From Engraulis encrasicolus (lineage: Eukaryota; Chordata; Actinopteri; Clupeiformes; Engraulidae), in assembly GCF_034702125.1 (NCBI RefSeq), contig NC_085869.1:10119086-10183085 (forward strand): a stretch of 64,000 bases of DNA, read 5' to 3'. This document shows positions 23,097-36,048 of this stretch, piece after piece. Below the pieces are notes generated by a model. It ran no database searches, was not told the origin of the DNA, and saw nothing but the letters and a program-made list of their open reading frames with translations. Numbering within the stretch: the stretch's first letter is position 1; every line of letters starts with the position of its first letter. Position numbers and translations under genes: made by a program.

Positions 23097-23340
23097 ACTA
23101 CAACATCACAGCGACCTACACTCTCAGAAATAAAAGGTACGGAATAGGCCTACGCAAAAAAGGTACAAATCGTCCTCGTTGTCGTTGACGACAGCAACAC
23201 TACCTGTCAGTGGCTTTCTCTCTCTGGCCTACTTGGTGATCTGTTCACCTGGCTGGGCTGATGAGATCTCAGTCCTGCAGGTTGAAGTCCTCAGCATTCT
23301 CATATGGCCATCCATTGAGAGAAGCTGTATTTAGGGTATT

Positions 23341-23420
23341 TTGGGCAGCTGTGGCCTAATGGTTAGGGAGTTGGTCTTTCAATCTGGGGGTTGTAGCAGG
23401 CCCATCACTAGGTCTGAGAG
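23341..23420 (+). mobile_element. SINE family 1, 5' head fragment
   Basis: Gggcagctgtggcctaatgg ttagggagttgg is the tRNA-derived box A head. The fragment stops after about 70 bp. Confidence 0.6.
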
Positions 23421-23534
23421 ACGGGGGGGCTTAGCCCCAGAGTAAGAAAATGTGCGCGCAGCGCGTGCCGGATTTTTTTCAGCTCACCTGCTAAGGTTTT
23501 GTCTATGAATTCATTATTTTTAAGAGCAAAGAAA

Positions 23535-23645
23535 TCCCGCACACTGTCCATTCCACCAACAAACTTTAATACATTGTTTTGGTCACCCGACCTTCTTCAT
23601 GTTGTATTAAAAGTTTGTTGGTGGAATGGACAGTGTGCAGGATTT
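23535..23645. repeat. Hairpin / fold-back repeat
   Basis: Arms aaatcccgcacactgtcc and ggacagtgtgcaggattt are inverted around a short loop containing ggtcacccgaccttcttc, giving near-perfect arms of about 45 bp. The loop resembles the arms of the fold-back element at 50378-50812. Confidence 0.7.
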
Positions 23646-24271
23646 CTTTACACTTGAATGACAACCCCACTGGCATAATATCAAGGGCGTAGGTTTGACT
23701 TGAGCTTTGGTAGGGACAATTTCAAAAAAAAAAAAAAAAAACATATATTCTTTAGATTAATCTGACTGGCATTATGAAACTAATCTAGGCTCATTCAATA
23801 TGCGCCCTACCGAAATAATGACTAGTAGGGCCTATAAGTAAAGAAGGCTGTTTCTTAAGCCAGGTGGCACATTAGACCAGGGCTCTATCCTTTTCCAAAA
23901 ATGAACAGTGCTATACAGTAGGCTAAGTGGCAGAGATGTGGACTTGTGACTTGGACTGACTTGTGACTTGAATCACAAATGACTCAACTTGAGACTTGAC
24001 TTGCCAATATTAGGAATGACTTGTGACTTGACTCGACTTGTACGCTATTGACTTGAGACTTGACTCGACTTGACAGTTTTAGCTTGCAATGACTTGCAAT
24101 AGTGCTCCAAGTCAATGAATATATTATTTTTTTGCATTTGTGTGTGGAAAAAAATGCATGAAAGAAATAAAAAATGAACGATTTACCTTTAACCTTAGTC
24201 ACAAACCATGCTAAAAAAAAATATGATCAATTGTGGGTTGCATGGTCACCCAAAAAAAACAGGAAAGCTTG

Positions 24272-24445
24272 TCTGCAGCCGTGGTGTAATGGTTAGGGAG
24301 TTGGGCTGAAGATCACAGAGTTGCAGGTTTGAATCCCACCCTTAGACCCACCTCTCCCTACACCTCCATCCATGACTGAAGTGCCCTTGAGCAAGGAACC
24401 TAACCCCACATAGCTCCAGGACTGTCACCAATATGTGCGGAATGT
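24272..24445 (+). mobile_element. SINE family 1, head and body
   Basis: Box A-like gtggtgtaatggttagg and box B ggtttgaatccc are followed by cccttgagcaaggaacctaa. The LINE-like tail is missing. Confidence 0.75.
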
Positions 24446-24885
24446 TTTGCAATTATGGCATGCATTGTGTGAGGTGTGTGGATAGCCACCAGGTTATAGC
24501 AACTAATTCAAACAGGAGTATCTCCAGCATCTTCCCATGACTTTCCCATTCATTCATTCCCATGATTATTTGCATATATCTGCCAGGGCTTAATTGTTGG
24601 CTTCAACGAGACCGTTAAAACTTGCACTCGGGAAAGACTGGCTTACTGTTGAGGTAGGCTAGCATAACTTCTTGCCAGTCGTCCTTTTCTTTTTTGGTGG
24701 CGACATCTCTGAGGCTCATAATGAATGTCAAATTCAGAAGGAAACACGTATGCCGTTTGAGTTTAATTCCATTACGAGACAGATGCTTTCACTTTTCAGC
24801 ACCACCAGCATGGACCACTGCTTCCGCCTGGCCGCCTGTTGCAGCCAATAGCGGCATGGGTCATCATAGCTCACTAACTAGCTAA

Positions 24886-26095
24886 TTAGGGGCCAAGCAG
24901 CGAAGCTGGCGAAGGCCCCTAATGTATTAGCTGGTATTCTTATTATTATTACGTAGACATCTTTCCTCTCCTTAGCAAGTCTATGGCAGCCCATAGAACC
25001 GTAGGTAGGAAAATGCTGTAAATCGGCACACACATTCGGGCCAGTCTCAGCATTACCCACAGCAATTTATAGGACCCCAGCCCCAACACTCTAGCGCCAC
25101 CAGCAGGTCAAAGTTGCAGGTACATTTCTGCTTGTAACTTTTGAACCGCTGGGCCAATTTTCATAAAAAATGGTATCCCTGGAATCCTTGGGTCAAGACG
25201 TATCCTATGACGTCATTTTCCGCCTAGATAGTTTTCCCGCCATATTGAATTTTGTGAAATTCAATAAAAATGCTACTCCTCCCACAATTTTTGACCATTT
25301 CGCCCGAAATTCGGTATATTGTATCTCTGTACTGAGCTTCATGTTCAATTGAATCAAAATTGTCGTAAAAGTGGCAAAAGGAAGTGAGGTCATATCTCAG
25401 CAACCCTTTGTCGGTTTCAGCTAGGATCTGTCAAAATATTAGCTACATTTTTGCCTGTAGCTTTTAAATCATATGCCCGATGTAAAATATATTACCATCA
25501 CTAGAATCCTTGGGCCAAGCCGAATCCAACGCACTATATGTTGTCATGTCAACCCAAAGGAGAAAATCCGCCATTTTGAATTTTGTAAAATTGAATAAAA
25601 TTCTACTTGTCCCACATTTTTTGTCATAATGACCTGCAAAAAGGTACATATCATGTTCAGACTGATAGGCATCAGGGTATTCAAAGGTTTTTTTCTAACT
25701 CTTATCGTTTGCCCGTGACAGCCAATCAAAATTGTCGTAAAAGTGGCGAAACAGGAAGTGAGGTCATATCTCAGCAACCATTTGTCAGATTCTGCTGGAT
25801 TTCTTTTTGCACACACACTAGTCCATCCCATGACTTCCCCCCCAAAAAAATTCGGATCCCCAGCTCAAACACTCTAGCGCCACCAACAGATAACAGGAGG
25901 TGAGCTCATATCTCGGCAGCCTTTTAATGGATTCAAACTTAACTTGGTTCACATGGTCACACTCCCCTCCAAAGAATGCACACCAACATTGGCGAGATTT
26001 GGGCCAAAGGGGGCGCTGCAGTTCCTTCTGTTGCCGTGGCGACTTGGGCAAGTTTACTGCTTGGCCCCGCATTGCTGCTTGCAGCTATATTTTAA
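24886..26095 (-). mobile_element. Dispersed teleost repeat with ggggccaagcagc ends
   Basis: The left end ggggccaagcagcgaagc and the right end gcattgctgcttgcagcta are imperfect inverted repeats. The interior contains two related blocks (about 25340-25420 and 25725-25800) with gtaaaagtggc and gaagtgaggtcatatctcag, and gcgccacca motifs. I recognise the type as a common fish repeat but not its formal name. Small open frames inside are not genes. Confidence 0.65.
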
Positions 26096-26151
26096 AATGT
26101 TTTTAAAATGAATGCTACCACTTCATAGTATGTCGAAATATTAAACTAATC

Positions 26152-26512
26152 GGTAACACTTTAGAATAATGGATGCAAAAAAGCATTATAAAGACTTAAT
26201 AAATAATGAACTATTGATGAACAAAACATGAACAAATGTTTGTAAATGAATAGGAAATGTAAACAAATGCTTGTAAATGACTAGGAAATGCAATGTTAAT
26301 ATTTTATATTTATCAAACATTTACAAGTTGCTTGTAAATGAATAAAATACTCTGTTATAAGGTGTGTAAAATCTTGAATATATCATTTGTAGATGTTTTA
26401 TAAAGCATTAATAAAACTTAGTTAATAATAAAAACATTTGTTAATGTTTTATTCATCATTAGTTAATTATTTACTGAGTCTTTACTAGGGAACATTATTA
26501 TAAAGTGTTACC
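26152..26512. mobile_element. MITE with GGTAACACTTTA termini and 8-bp TSD
   Basis: The ends ggtaacactttagaataatg and cattattataaagtgttacc are inverted repeats. A perfect AACTAATC flanks both sides (26144-26151 and 26513-26520). The interior is built from repeats of tgtaaatgaata. Non-coding; an 8-bp duplication fits hAT-type transposition. Confidence 0.8.
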
Positions 26513-26520
26513 AACTAATC

Positions 26521-29271
26521 AATGTAGATTTTCGTTCAGTTATTTCTGTTTTTTTTTCTTCTTCAATTGTATTAATCATTAATATGGCAAAAATTGGTCG
26601 GGACTATTTTATATCCCTTTAATATTGGTCGAGACATGTCATGACCGTCCCTACCCAAATCTACGCCCATGCTGCTCTGAAAGGGTTAAAGGCCAACTTC
26701 CGATAAAACACAGTTTTACTCACTCCTTTTGAAGATCGGACGGTCACCCCAAGTTAAACTCACTTGCAAGGCTCTCATAGCGGTGCGTCACCTCGCCTGG
26801 CTGTGTTTCCCGGTGTTTCCCAATTTACATAAATAATGCAGAGAAACGAGCAAATCACGAAAGCCTTTCTGTGTTTCGTCACGTCGAAAGAAGGCGTTGC
26901 CCACAAAGGTTTATGTCGACCCATTTTTCTAAAAACATGTCGAGTAATTTTTTTCTGCTTGTTTTCAATACAAGCAACGTCTGGTGGCCGAAATCTAGCT
27001 TAGCTTAGCTATCAGCTGGTTGCTACTCTCAGGTACACACACAGCACAAAGCCTCATCCATACAGCAAGCCCACTCTGGTTGCTCTGTGCCTGCAGCTCG
27101 CCTAGGGGTCGCTGTCGAAAGAGCACAGCCCTGAATGGAGCATGCACGCCTCCGTTGGCGCCCCTATAGTGCAGTACCACCCGGAGAAGTGGCGACTCTG
27201 TTTCCCATTACATTCTATCCAAGAACAGGAGGACTGAGCCAATCAGAGACGCATTTCCACGAGAGCAGGAATAGTGAGCCAATCAGAGACGCATTTCCAC
27301 GAGAAACACGGAACACCCTCTCGTTTCTTCACAAGCCACCTTGCTGGCTTGCAAAAACGGCTTGAAACAAAGCAACCAGAACGTTTTTTAAAACAGGACC
27401 AACGCGTAACACATTCAATAGCAATGGGGAACACAGCAATATTAATCAAATGACGTTGAGAGGCCATCTTTAATTATTACCACATATTCGGTTGTTTCAA
27501 TGAGGGCAGTGTTAAGACAGTCCAGTGTAAATATTTTTTCAGATAATATAAGCAATTTGGTACATTTTGTAACATCACTCACAGTAATATTAGGTGTCTG
27601 ATGTTTTTTGTCATAATTTGCAATTATAGGACAATAAAGGCTCAATATCTGGAAATGCTCAAGGGATATCGCCGGGCACCCTCTGAAATCTTGAAGACCT
27701 ACCAACAATCTATAAGATAAATTTAAAAAAAAACTTTATCAAAAAATTCTGGGTCCAACCCCACGGCTCCCGGACTAGGGGGAAACGTTATTGTTTTCTC
27801 CACTCAGGCGGGTGTGTCAGTGAAGCAGAACGCCACAAGCACAAGGCGAGGACGGGAGGATGGATAATGACATGGACATGATGAGTCAATAAAGAAATTG
27901 TCAACTAAGAATTTTATATAATCCATTTCTACTTTGCTTTCACTCATACTGTCAAACAAATGTGTACTTCTTTGGCTCTTCGTTAATATTTTTGTTGAGC
28001 ATAGGTAGCTCAGGCCACTTAAATTTCGTAATGGGCTGCTTTGCGGGCACTGTTGTAAAGGCCTGCAGATTGCCCCGGCATATAATCTGTGTACTGTTAT
28101 CTTTTATCAGTGAAATTACTGGTTTAACATACATATCTACTTTTGACTTACTCCCATAAAACTGAAAAAGAAACAGACTCGCCAATAAAAAAAAGTACTG
28201 GAGTCCATTGTAGATGCCTTCAAATCAGACCCTTCAGCAGTCTTTACATCACCGATGCCCTTTCATACATTCAGGAAGCTATCGTCTGATTATTGTCTGT
28301 TATAGTATGTTTATGGATTCAGGTCAGGCTGTGTTTAAGATAAAGGATTATAGTAGTCACCTGACAGACAAACTTGTGTTGCATTGTCCTGTTGACGACA
28401 CCACAAGTGTTTCTTTCATAGCCATTTTTCTTAAACATTCTCTTGAGTCAGCAAATATTCAAAAACAGATATTGTCTGAGCTAGGCCGCCTTTAAAGGCT
28501 AGGTGTTGAAATTAGGACAGACATGATATTCATCTGAGTTACAGGCAGGGCCGCTGACAGCTGACAGCCACCCGGAACAAAGTGATCTGAAAGCAAAGGG
28601 ACCCTGCCTAATACATACAATGTAATGGGGACCCAATTATGGGCCCTCTCTCCCTGGGCCCGGGACAACATACCCGTGAGGTATTGAAATACATTTCTGT
28701 CGTCAGTGACGTCATCATGGGGACTCACACAGGCAAGGTATTAGAGGTGTGGCCTGTCCGCTACAGGATATTAGAAAGCACCCAGGGTGCATTCCAATAT
28801 GCAGACTTGCGTCCTACACTTGTGCTTGTACAGTAGCCTTGTACCAGGAAGTAATACGGCATGATGACATCACTGACAATGATCATCTAGAGGGGACTCA
28901 TCAAGTGTGTTTAGAAGTACCACTCTTAGGCCGTAGGGTGACAGCCCTTTTCGTTCAACCTCGCTCCACAGCTTCCGAACAGCAGGTCCCTTAGATGATG
29001 AAACGACCAAAGCTATGTTCAACTTACCGTGAAATGTCCGCTTCATGTAATCGTGCACGTAATTAAAACGGTGACATTTTAGTAAGAAATCTTACCCTCT
29101 GTAGGGAATGACGATTTTTACGTCACTGGACACCATGTGACCGTTTTAAACCAATCACGTAGCCGATTTACGGCGAAAAAGTGGCAAGCCGTTTGAAAAA
29201 CTGAAAATAATGACAAGCCGTCGGTCTGACCTACCTATAAGAATCTCCCAAAATACCCTTTTGAAGAGGGT
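26521..29271. other. Gene-free region with scattered repeat fragments
   Basis: No exon could be confirmed. A 40-bp block with agccaatcagagacgcattt is tandemly doubled at 27237-27302. Bases 27950-28490 contain short open frames on both strands that I do not recognise. Bases 28545-28680 match the gggccc-rich repeat at 16600-16740. Confidence 0.45.
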
Positions 29272-29834
29272 ATATAATAACAATTATCAAAAATAATACT
29301 CGTGCCTACATTTCTGGATTGGGACAAATTCTAAATAAATAATAAATAATGCTTTATTTACTGAACAAAGCATAATTATGCTATTGACATTTCATACTGT
29401 GGATTTGAGCAATTAATGGAAACAATTGCAATAAGTAGGCTATAGATAACCCAGGCTATTGATAACCCTCTAAGTGATTGTAACTCCAGTGCTTTGTTTA
29501 TAGCACCAACAACTATTGTGCAAGTGGATGATAAGGTTACCTTTTCATGTTCACATATAATAACAATTATCAAAAATAATACTCATGCATATATCTCTGG
29601 ATTGGGATAAGTTCTAAATAAATCATAAACAGTGCTTTATTTACAGCACAAGGCACAATTTTGCAATTGACATTTCATACTGTGGTTTTGAGCAATTAAT
29701 GGAAACAATTACAATAAGTAGGCTATAGATAACCCAGGCTATTGATAACCCTCTAAGTGATTGTAACAGTGCTTTGTTTATAGCACCAACAACTATTATG
29801 CGAGTGGATGATAAGGTTACCTTTTCATATTCAC
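29272..29834. repeat. Tandem duplication, 283-bp unit x 2
   Basis: Both units begin atataataacaattatcaaa and end with ataaggttaccttttcat; they differ by scattered substitutions and small indels. Non-coding and AT-rich. Confidence 0.85.
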
Positions 29835-30818
29835 ATTAATAAATGGAAATAATCTAATGATCAATGATAAGGACCATTCAGGTATTCGTGTATTCATTTA
29901 TTCACTAATAACTATACAACAAATAAAAAAATCAAAAGAAGTGGCATACACATGAACCGGCATTTTCATGAACTGTGTGAAAGCATCCAGGTACACATCT
30001 TTTGCGCATGCCACAGCAAATGACTTCAGTGAGATTGAAGTTTACTGCAGTTGGGGGCCATGGGCATGACATGCCAGGACTGTGACTAAGCAGCCTCTTC
30101 AAAAGCAAAGCTGCTGTGTAAAGTGTCCGTGTCTCCTCTGCTGTGGTTGGTTGCTTTGACTTCCTCCTTTCTGTGTCGCTGTCTGTCTGGCTCATTTCGC
30201 TGGACTGAGTCGTCTCCGCACCTGATGGTAACAAGTCCAAGACTGCATTCGTCGACAAGTTCTCAGCAAAAACCAGTTCAGATGTGTTGCGTTTGGCGGG
30301 GGTGTGGAACACTAGCTGAGGAAAATCACGACTGAGCCTCTTCTTCAATATATCCTGTCTGTAAACACAAATCAACAAAAAAAGAGGCATATCAGTACAA
30401 GCATAGTGGGGCTTCATGTAGTCGCTGATATGCAATAGCCACCCTCACACATTAACTCGGAGTGAATAAATAATATTGGTGGAGTTTACTTGCTATGCAA
30501 CAGATATAATACCAAGTATTCCCAAGGGAAGCACATACTGTAATGAACATCACACTATCAAGAATACTGCCATCCTCCTTATTTCAAAATATTACAAGTA
30601 CAGTATGTGCAGATGACAAGCAGAGTGTTAGAGAATAATTTCAGTCAATTTCAACATGCAGTTGTAATGCTCACACTACCCTGGACGTGTCAGTACTAGA
30701 GATTTTTTTTTCTTTTTCTTCAGCCTTTTCCGAGATTCTGGTCATTGTAATGAGGGCAGCGCTTTGTTTACATTTCAAAAAACATTTTTATTTATTCCCA
30801 AAAACATCCAAAAGGTTA

Positions 30819-31078
30819 TAATAATAATAATAATAATAATTGTATTTGTATAGCACTGTTTCATACAAGGCATGTAACTCAAAGTGCTTAACAAATGGGA
30901 AAAAAAAAACATTTTTAGAGATAGATTTAAAAGGAGAGGTATAGAGGAGAGGCAGAAAAAGCAGGAAGGCAGAGGAAGAAGAGATAGACAGAGAATGTAG
31001 AGTCATAAGGTCAACGTATGATAGGACCAGGATTCTTAGATGTGTAAGGTCCATAGTGGCTGGGCCTATCATAAGTCA
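30819..31078 (-). mobile_element. 3' end of the interrupted LINE
   Basis: The (ATT)n tail at 30819-30840 and the block gtatagcactgtttcatac with ctcaaagtgcttaac are the typical 3' UTR end of fish CR1/L2-type LINEs. It is separated from its ORF (33262 onward) by the 1.9-kb element at 31079-33003. Confidence 0.7.
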
Positions 31079-31785
31079 TACACTCTAAGAAAATTTCCCT
31101 GCAAAATAACGGCAGTTACTGGCAATTATATTTACCTGTAATTCTACTGTTATTTCACACCAAAAATCAAATACAGCTCATTGCTGTTTAATGTATCACA
31201 GTATATAACATTTTTTTCAGCAGCAATTGAACTGTTAAATAACAGTACTCTACAGAAAAATAACAGTACATTTCAGTTAAAAAGTTGAATTGTACTGTGT
31301 GATGACAGCCAATTACTGGGTCATAGTTGCATTCATGAATATGGCCATGGCAACTTCCCACCCCACCCATCATTCTCCATAACTGTGGTACCCTGGCCAT
31401 GTTACCACCCAACCCTCCCATCGTTCACCATGACTGGAGTGCCTTGAGCATGATACTATGGCGCAATGCTGTATTGAGAAAATGGTTTGCGGTGGTCCTT
31501 TGAAAGTGTGGGCATGAACAAAATGTCAGAGTACGCAGTGCTATGTTACAATGATAGTGTGCAAGGTGGGCTTTTTACTGTATCTCTTGATGAGCCAATG
31601 ATGAATATAGCATTGGTCAGTCTTTAAAAAAATATTTTGCACCAAGTAGCACAGCAAACAAGCAGCACTACAAGCTAGCTCTCAAAGCAATGCCTAATTT
31701 GCAGCAGGCACATTATATGCCACAATGCCACAAATGATGCCACATACAGCAAGCTTTCACAAAGAGGAAAGTGTGCAAGCATGTA

Positions 31786-31936
31786 AGCAAGCTTGTAGGC
31801 AAGCTTGTAGGCAAGCTTGTAGGCAAGCTTGTAGGCAAGCTTGTAGGCAAGCTTGTAGGCAAGCTTGTAGGCAAGCTTGTAGGCAAGCTTGTAGGCAAGC
31901 TTGTAGGCAAGCTTGTAGGCAAGCTTGTAGGCAAGC
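31786..31936. repeat. 12-bp minisatellite (aagcttgtaggc) x 12
   Basis: Perfect tandem units, each with a HindIII site. The copy at 43680-43868 has 15 units. Confidence 0.95.
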
Positions 31937-32416
31937 AAGTGCTATGCTGTGCCATGCAGGCCAGCCAGCAGGCAGGCAAGCAACTGAAGTGTTGATAGTC
32001 CAGATTTATATACAGGTGCAAGAGTACCATGTGACCAGAGTCATCAGGCCCTTGACAGGTGACGCCCGTAATTGAATAATGGCATAACAGCCCTACTCAG
32101 GTGAGGCCAGGCACTGATTAGCAGATTGGTTTAGATGGGGCTGCTTGTTGCAAGAGTGTTACAAGTTCTTAAAATGTTTCAGCCATTCACACTTTCATCA
32201 CTATGCATGTGTTACTCACACTTTGCTGCATCAAGCACTTTTTAAGTATTGCAGTTTCCTTAGAAATTGTTTCATCATGCTTGACAGTATCAGATAATCT
32301 TTAACCAGTCAGAATGACTTCAGTTCTTCAGGTGGTATTGAAGTTTGATGGTGATCACGGACAAGTGGAGGATGAATGGGTTTCAATGGTGCTGCCTAAA
32401 ATAACTTGTTATTTTC

Positions 32417-32842
32417 TAGAGATGCACCGGATCCGGTTCCGGTTCCGGTTCCGGATCCGGATCCGGATCCGTCAGGATAATAGAGTTTTTCACAGGGTCC
32501 GGGTCCGGCAGGATCTTAAGCAGTGGATCCGGTATCCGGCATGTTACTTAAAAATCAGGGTCTGGTGCATGTCTAGCCTAGGCTTTTCAGTCTTTCACAA
32601 CCCCAATCACTGCATGGAGTGAAATCCCTTTGGAAGCGGCTATTGAAGGCAGTGTGGCAATAAGCCAATGAGTCTAAACAATAGTTTGCGCCAACGTAAT
32701 AAAAAGGGCCCACGTGTGCGAGTAGACTATATGTTTCAAACCTTTTGTAGGATCCGGTATCCGGTTCCAGATCCGGCAGGATCTTATTCAGTGGATCTGG
32801 TATCCGGCAGGATCCTAAAAATCAGGATCCGGTGCATCTCTA
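32417..32842. mobile_element. Nested hAT-like MITE rich in GGATCCGG
   Basis: Perfect inverted ends TAGAGATGCACCGGATCC and GGATCCGGTGCATCTCTA are flanked by similar 8-mers, ttattttc and gttttttc. Internal ggatccgg and ggttccgg hexamer-like repeats lie near both ends. The same insertion is present in the 44-kb copy of the host element. Confidence 0.75.
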
Positions 32843-33003
32843 GTTTTTTCCACATGGCGAATACTGCTATTGTGCAGTACTTACTGTTTATGCTCAATAT
32901 GTGACTCAAAGTAATATTTTCACAGTAGTTGTCTGTTTTTTCGAAAAACAGTAGAATGCTGTTGCAGAATTGCCGTAAATAAACAGCTATTTGTTACAGT
33001 GTA

Positions 33004-34550
33004 GATAGTCACACAGAGATTGGGCGCTCAGGTGCGGCCCCTGGTGGCATCAGGGGTGAGGAAAAACTCCCTTTCGCTTGATTCATAGTTTGTAAGGGGG
33101 AAAAAAAAAAGCTCAGTGAAGTCTGAGAAAAAAAAAGACCCCCTATAGTCAGGAAGAAACCTCAGGCAGAGACCAGCGGCCACCTAGGGGAGCCCCCTGC
33201 CAGGGCTGGTTGCGAGTAGTAAGGGCGCTGCGGCAGCTGGGACACTATGACGCCTTGGCAGCTAGGAGTTGGCAAGGATGAAGAGGTGGGTCTTCAGCTG
33301 CTTCTTAAAGGAGTCGACGGAGGTGGTTGATCGAATCTCGATGGGGAGGGCGTTCCATCTCTTGGGCGCATAGCAGGCAAACGCGGCGTCGCCGATCTTC
33401 TTCTGCGGGGGGTGGGGGGTCCTTAGCAGCTTGGCATCAGTGGACCTGAGAGCTCGAGCAGGGGCATAAAAAGAGAGCATGTCTGAGATATAGCTAGGGG
33501 CAAGTCCATTTAATGCTTTAAATACTGTGAGCAGAATCTTAAAGTCGATTCTGTAAGAGACAGGTAACCAGTGCAGGTCTGCCAAGACAGGAGAGATGTG
33601 CTCTCTCATTCTGGTTCTTGTTAGGATTCTTGCCGCAGAATTTTGAATGAGTTGCAATTTGTCAATTAATTTTTTTGGGAGACCAGAGAAGAGAGCATTG
33701 CAGTAGTCTATCCTACTGGTGACAAAGGCATGAATAAGTTTCTCAGCGTCTTGTTGGGGGGCCAAGCCGCGCACTTTGTTAACATTTCTAAGATGGAAAA
33801 AAGCAGATTTTGTTATCTTGTTGATGTGAGGCTCAAAGCTCAAATCCGAGTCTATGACCACACCTAGGCTAGTAACCTTATCTTTAATGTGTATGCTTAG
33901 GTCACCTAGGCTTGAGTGGAGTTTTGCACGTTTTTCCTTAGGCCCAATGAGCAACACTTCAGTTTTATCCTCATTTAATTTTAGGAAGTTACTGTTCATC
34001 CAATCTGTGATGGCAGACATGCATTTAGTCAAGGCATGAATGGCAGTGGTTTGGCTAGGCTCGACAGAGATATATAGTTGAGTGTCATCGGCATAGCTAT
34101 GAAAATCAACATTGTGCTCTCTGATGATGGAGCCCAGGGGCAACATATAGAGAGAGAAGAGGAGAGGGCCCAAGCAACTACCCTGAGCAACTCCAAAAGG
34201 CACATCATACTTGTTGGAGACGTGTTCTCCGATGGTGACAAAAAACTGCCTTCCTGTAATATATGTTTTGAACCACTCTAAGACGTGACCGGACAAGCCT
34301 ACCCAAGATTCAAGGCGGTCAATTAGTATGTTGTGGTCTATCGTGTCAAAGGCGGCACTGAGGTCGAGGAGGATAAGTGCTGAAACTTTGTTTGCGGCAG
34401 TGCTGAGCCTAAGATCACTTATTATTTTGGTTAGTGCTGTTTCGGTGCTATGGTTGGCTCTAAAGCCTGATTGGAATTTTTCCAAGATATCATTCCCAGC
34501 CAGATGTTGATTAAGCTGTTTAAATACAACTTTTTCTAGTACCTTGCTTA
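33004..34550 (-). mobile_element. 5'-truncated CR1/L2-type LINE, ORF and 3' UTR start
   Basis: It contains the reverse-transcriptase ORF and the beginning of the 3' UTR (gaggaaaaactccctttcg, aggaagaaacctcaggcaga). The rest of the UTR and the (TTA)n tail lie at 30819-31078, beyond an inserted DNA element. The 5' end is cut within the RT domain near 34550. Confidence 0.85.
33262..34548 (-). CDS. LINE reverse transcriptase, C-terminal part of ORF2
   Basis: About 428 uninterrupted codons from SKVLEKVVF to FILANS-stop. Motif A is LDLSAAFDTID, motif B is GVAQGSCLGPLLF and motif C is YADDTQLY with both catalytic aspartates. The C-terminal GLAPSYISDML and KRWNALPIEIR stretches are typical of the CR1/L2/Rex1 group. 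The N-terminal endonuclease is missing because of 5' truncation, so the copy cannot move by itself. The reverse transcriptase would copy LINE RNA by target-primed reverse transcription. The open frame suggests a recent insertion. There is no real initiator Met; the frame starts at the truncation. Confidence 0.9.
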   Translation of the reverse strand, partial: SKVLEKVVFKQLNQHLAGNDILEKFQSGFRANHSTETALTKIISDLRLSTAANKVSALILLDLSAAFDTIDHNILIDRLESWVGLSGHVLEWFKTYITGRQFFVTIGEHVSNKYDVPFGVAQGSCLGPLLFSLYMLPLGSIIREHNVDFHSYADDTQLYISVEPSQTTAIHALTKCMSAITDWMNSNFLKLNEDKTEVLLIGPKEKRAKLHSSLGDLSIHIKDKVTSLGVVIDSDLSFEPHINKITKSAFFHLRNVNKVRGLAPQQDAEKLIHAFVTSRIDYCNALFSGLPKKLIDKLQLIQNSAARILTRTRMREHISPVLADLHWLPVSYRIDFKILLTVFKALNGLAPSYISDMLSFYAPARALRSTDAKLLRTPHPPQKKIGDAAFACYAPKRWNALPIEIRSTTSVDSFKKQLKTHLFILANS

Positions 34551-36045
34551 TACAACATCAGCCGACAACTAGCAAACAGCGACACCCTTTAAATATTTGG
34601 AGTAGGCCTATGTTGTAAACAATGTAAACAAATGCTGCCCCCATTAGAATAGCTCATATCTCGGAAAGGGCTGAGCCGAAAAATGTGCCATCACCGGGTA
34701 CTGACAAGTTAAGGGTATGAGCAATACAACAGCATATTGAAATTGACTGAAGTGGTCCTTTAAGTCACATGCGTGAACTTTCCCTTGGATTTGACAAATT
34801 CGTAATACACTGACTTGCAATTACCTGTAGGTTGAAGCATCAACACCTTCACTTGACTGCACAAGGGCAATAAAGGCCTCAGTTGGCTCATCCTCAGCAC
34901 CTCTTGGTTGATCAGTAGCCTTTAGCGGATTACCCTCTCGCAGAATAACTTGTAGCTCAGATCAAATGTTGGCCCAATCCTTACAAAAATATAGAAGAAG
35001 ATGTGTGTTGTGAGAGCTTTCTTTGTGAGATCCATGTTGTGAGAACAAACTGTCTCAATCATAGGACACACATTGTACTGTGTTTCTATATAAAATTAAG
35101 ATTGACTTACTGTTCTTTCTCTGCTCTGACAGGCTCACTCAAAAACCTTGTGTACTCTCTGTAGCAACTTCTGTGGTACTGCACCTCCAGAGCCACACAG
35201 TCTCTGTCCTTGATGTGAATGAGGATGCTCTTGGCTTCCTTTACTTCAGCTGCTTCCTGCAACTTGCCTTGTACAAAAGAAAAGAAAAAAGAATTAATAA
35301 ATAGACAGGCAAACAATTAGACATTTTTCCTGGTGGAGTGGTATTGTAAAAAAAAAAATGGCGATGGGTGTTGCACCCCCCAAAAAAGCATTCCGTAGCC
35401 TCTTACTGCAGTGCAGATGAGGTTGCCAGCGGGCTTATTCACTATTTGCTGAAAACTACATCATAACAACATTGCTATGACAGTGCAGAGTAACAGATTA
35501 AGACATACATATTAAAATTTTGGTGACAGTAAGGTTATAACATAGGTGCTGTGCTAAGGGGTTAAGCACACAGATGTACAGCACAGCCAGGACACACCTC
35601 TTGAGCCTGGTCACTGAGGCTGCCCAGGGACAGAAGCGGAAAAATCCCAAGTGTACAAGTGAGAGAGGGGGGCAGTGGGGGGTAGGGGAATGGCACGGGG
35701 GATGGGATGGCAGAAGCAGTGTCTTAACCAGACAGGCCATCAGGCTGAGGAGCCACATTTCTGAACAGATATTCAGAGTCATATCAACATCAGGCATGCT
35801 TTGACATCCATATAAACATACCCTATCCTATTTAAGACAAAGTGTGATTCATTTAAACATCTAAAACCTAAAACACTGGGGGTACTATAGGCATGGGGAT
35901 GTTTTGCAGGCTATTGGAATGTAATTTCACACCCACACACATAACACATTATGCCAATTCACACGTGCATTCATATTAGAATTAGACAAAAAAACAATGA
36001 TTGTGCAGCAGTGTGGGCTAGATAGTCAGTCAACTTCTACTAACA

Positions 36046-36048
<3 letters not shown>

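Larger units (their letters stand above)
31079..33003. mobile_element. 1.9-kb TA-flanked non-autonomous DNA element, copy 1
   Basis: The ends TACACTCTAAGAAAA and TTTGTTACAGTGTA are related inverted termini flanked by TA. Apart from array length it is nearly identical to 42973-44933. Inside lie a 12-bp array, twelve units of aagcttgtaggc (31790-31935), and a nested hAT-like MITE at 32417-32842. No transposase. It was inserted into a LINE 3' UTR. The repeated LAYK and LPTS frames over the array are artefacts. Confidence 0.85.

Noticed and set aside
27952..28495. Possible small genes on either strand
   Set aside because: Short open frames without recognisable domains, splice partners or conserved motifs; left as unassigned sequence.
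31786..31936. CRISPR-like array
   Set aside because: Units are directly abutting identical 12-mers without unique spacers, in a vertebrate mobile element.
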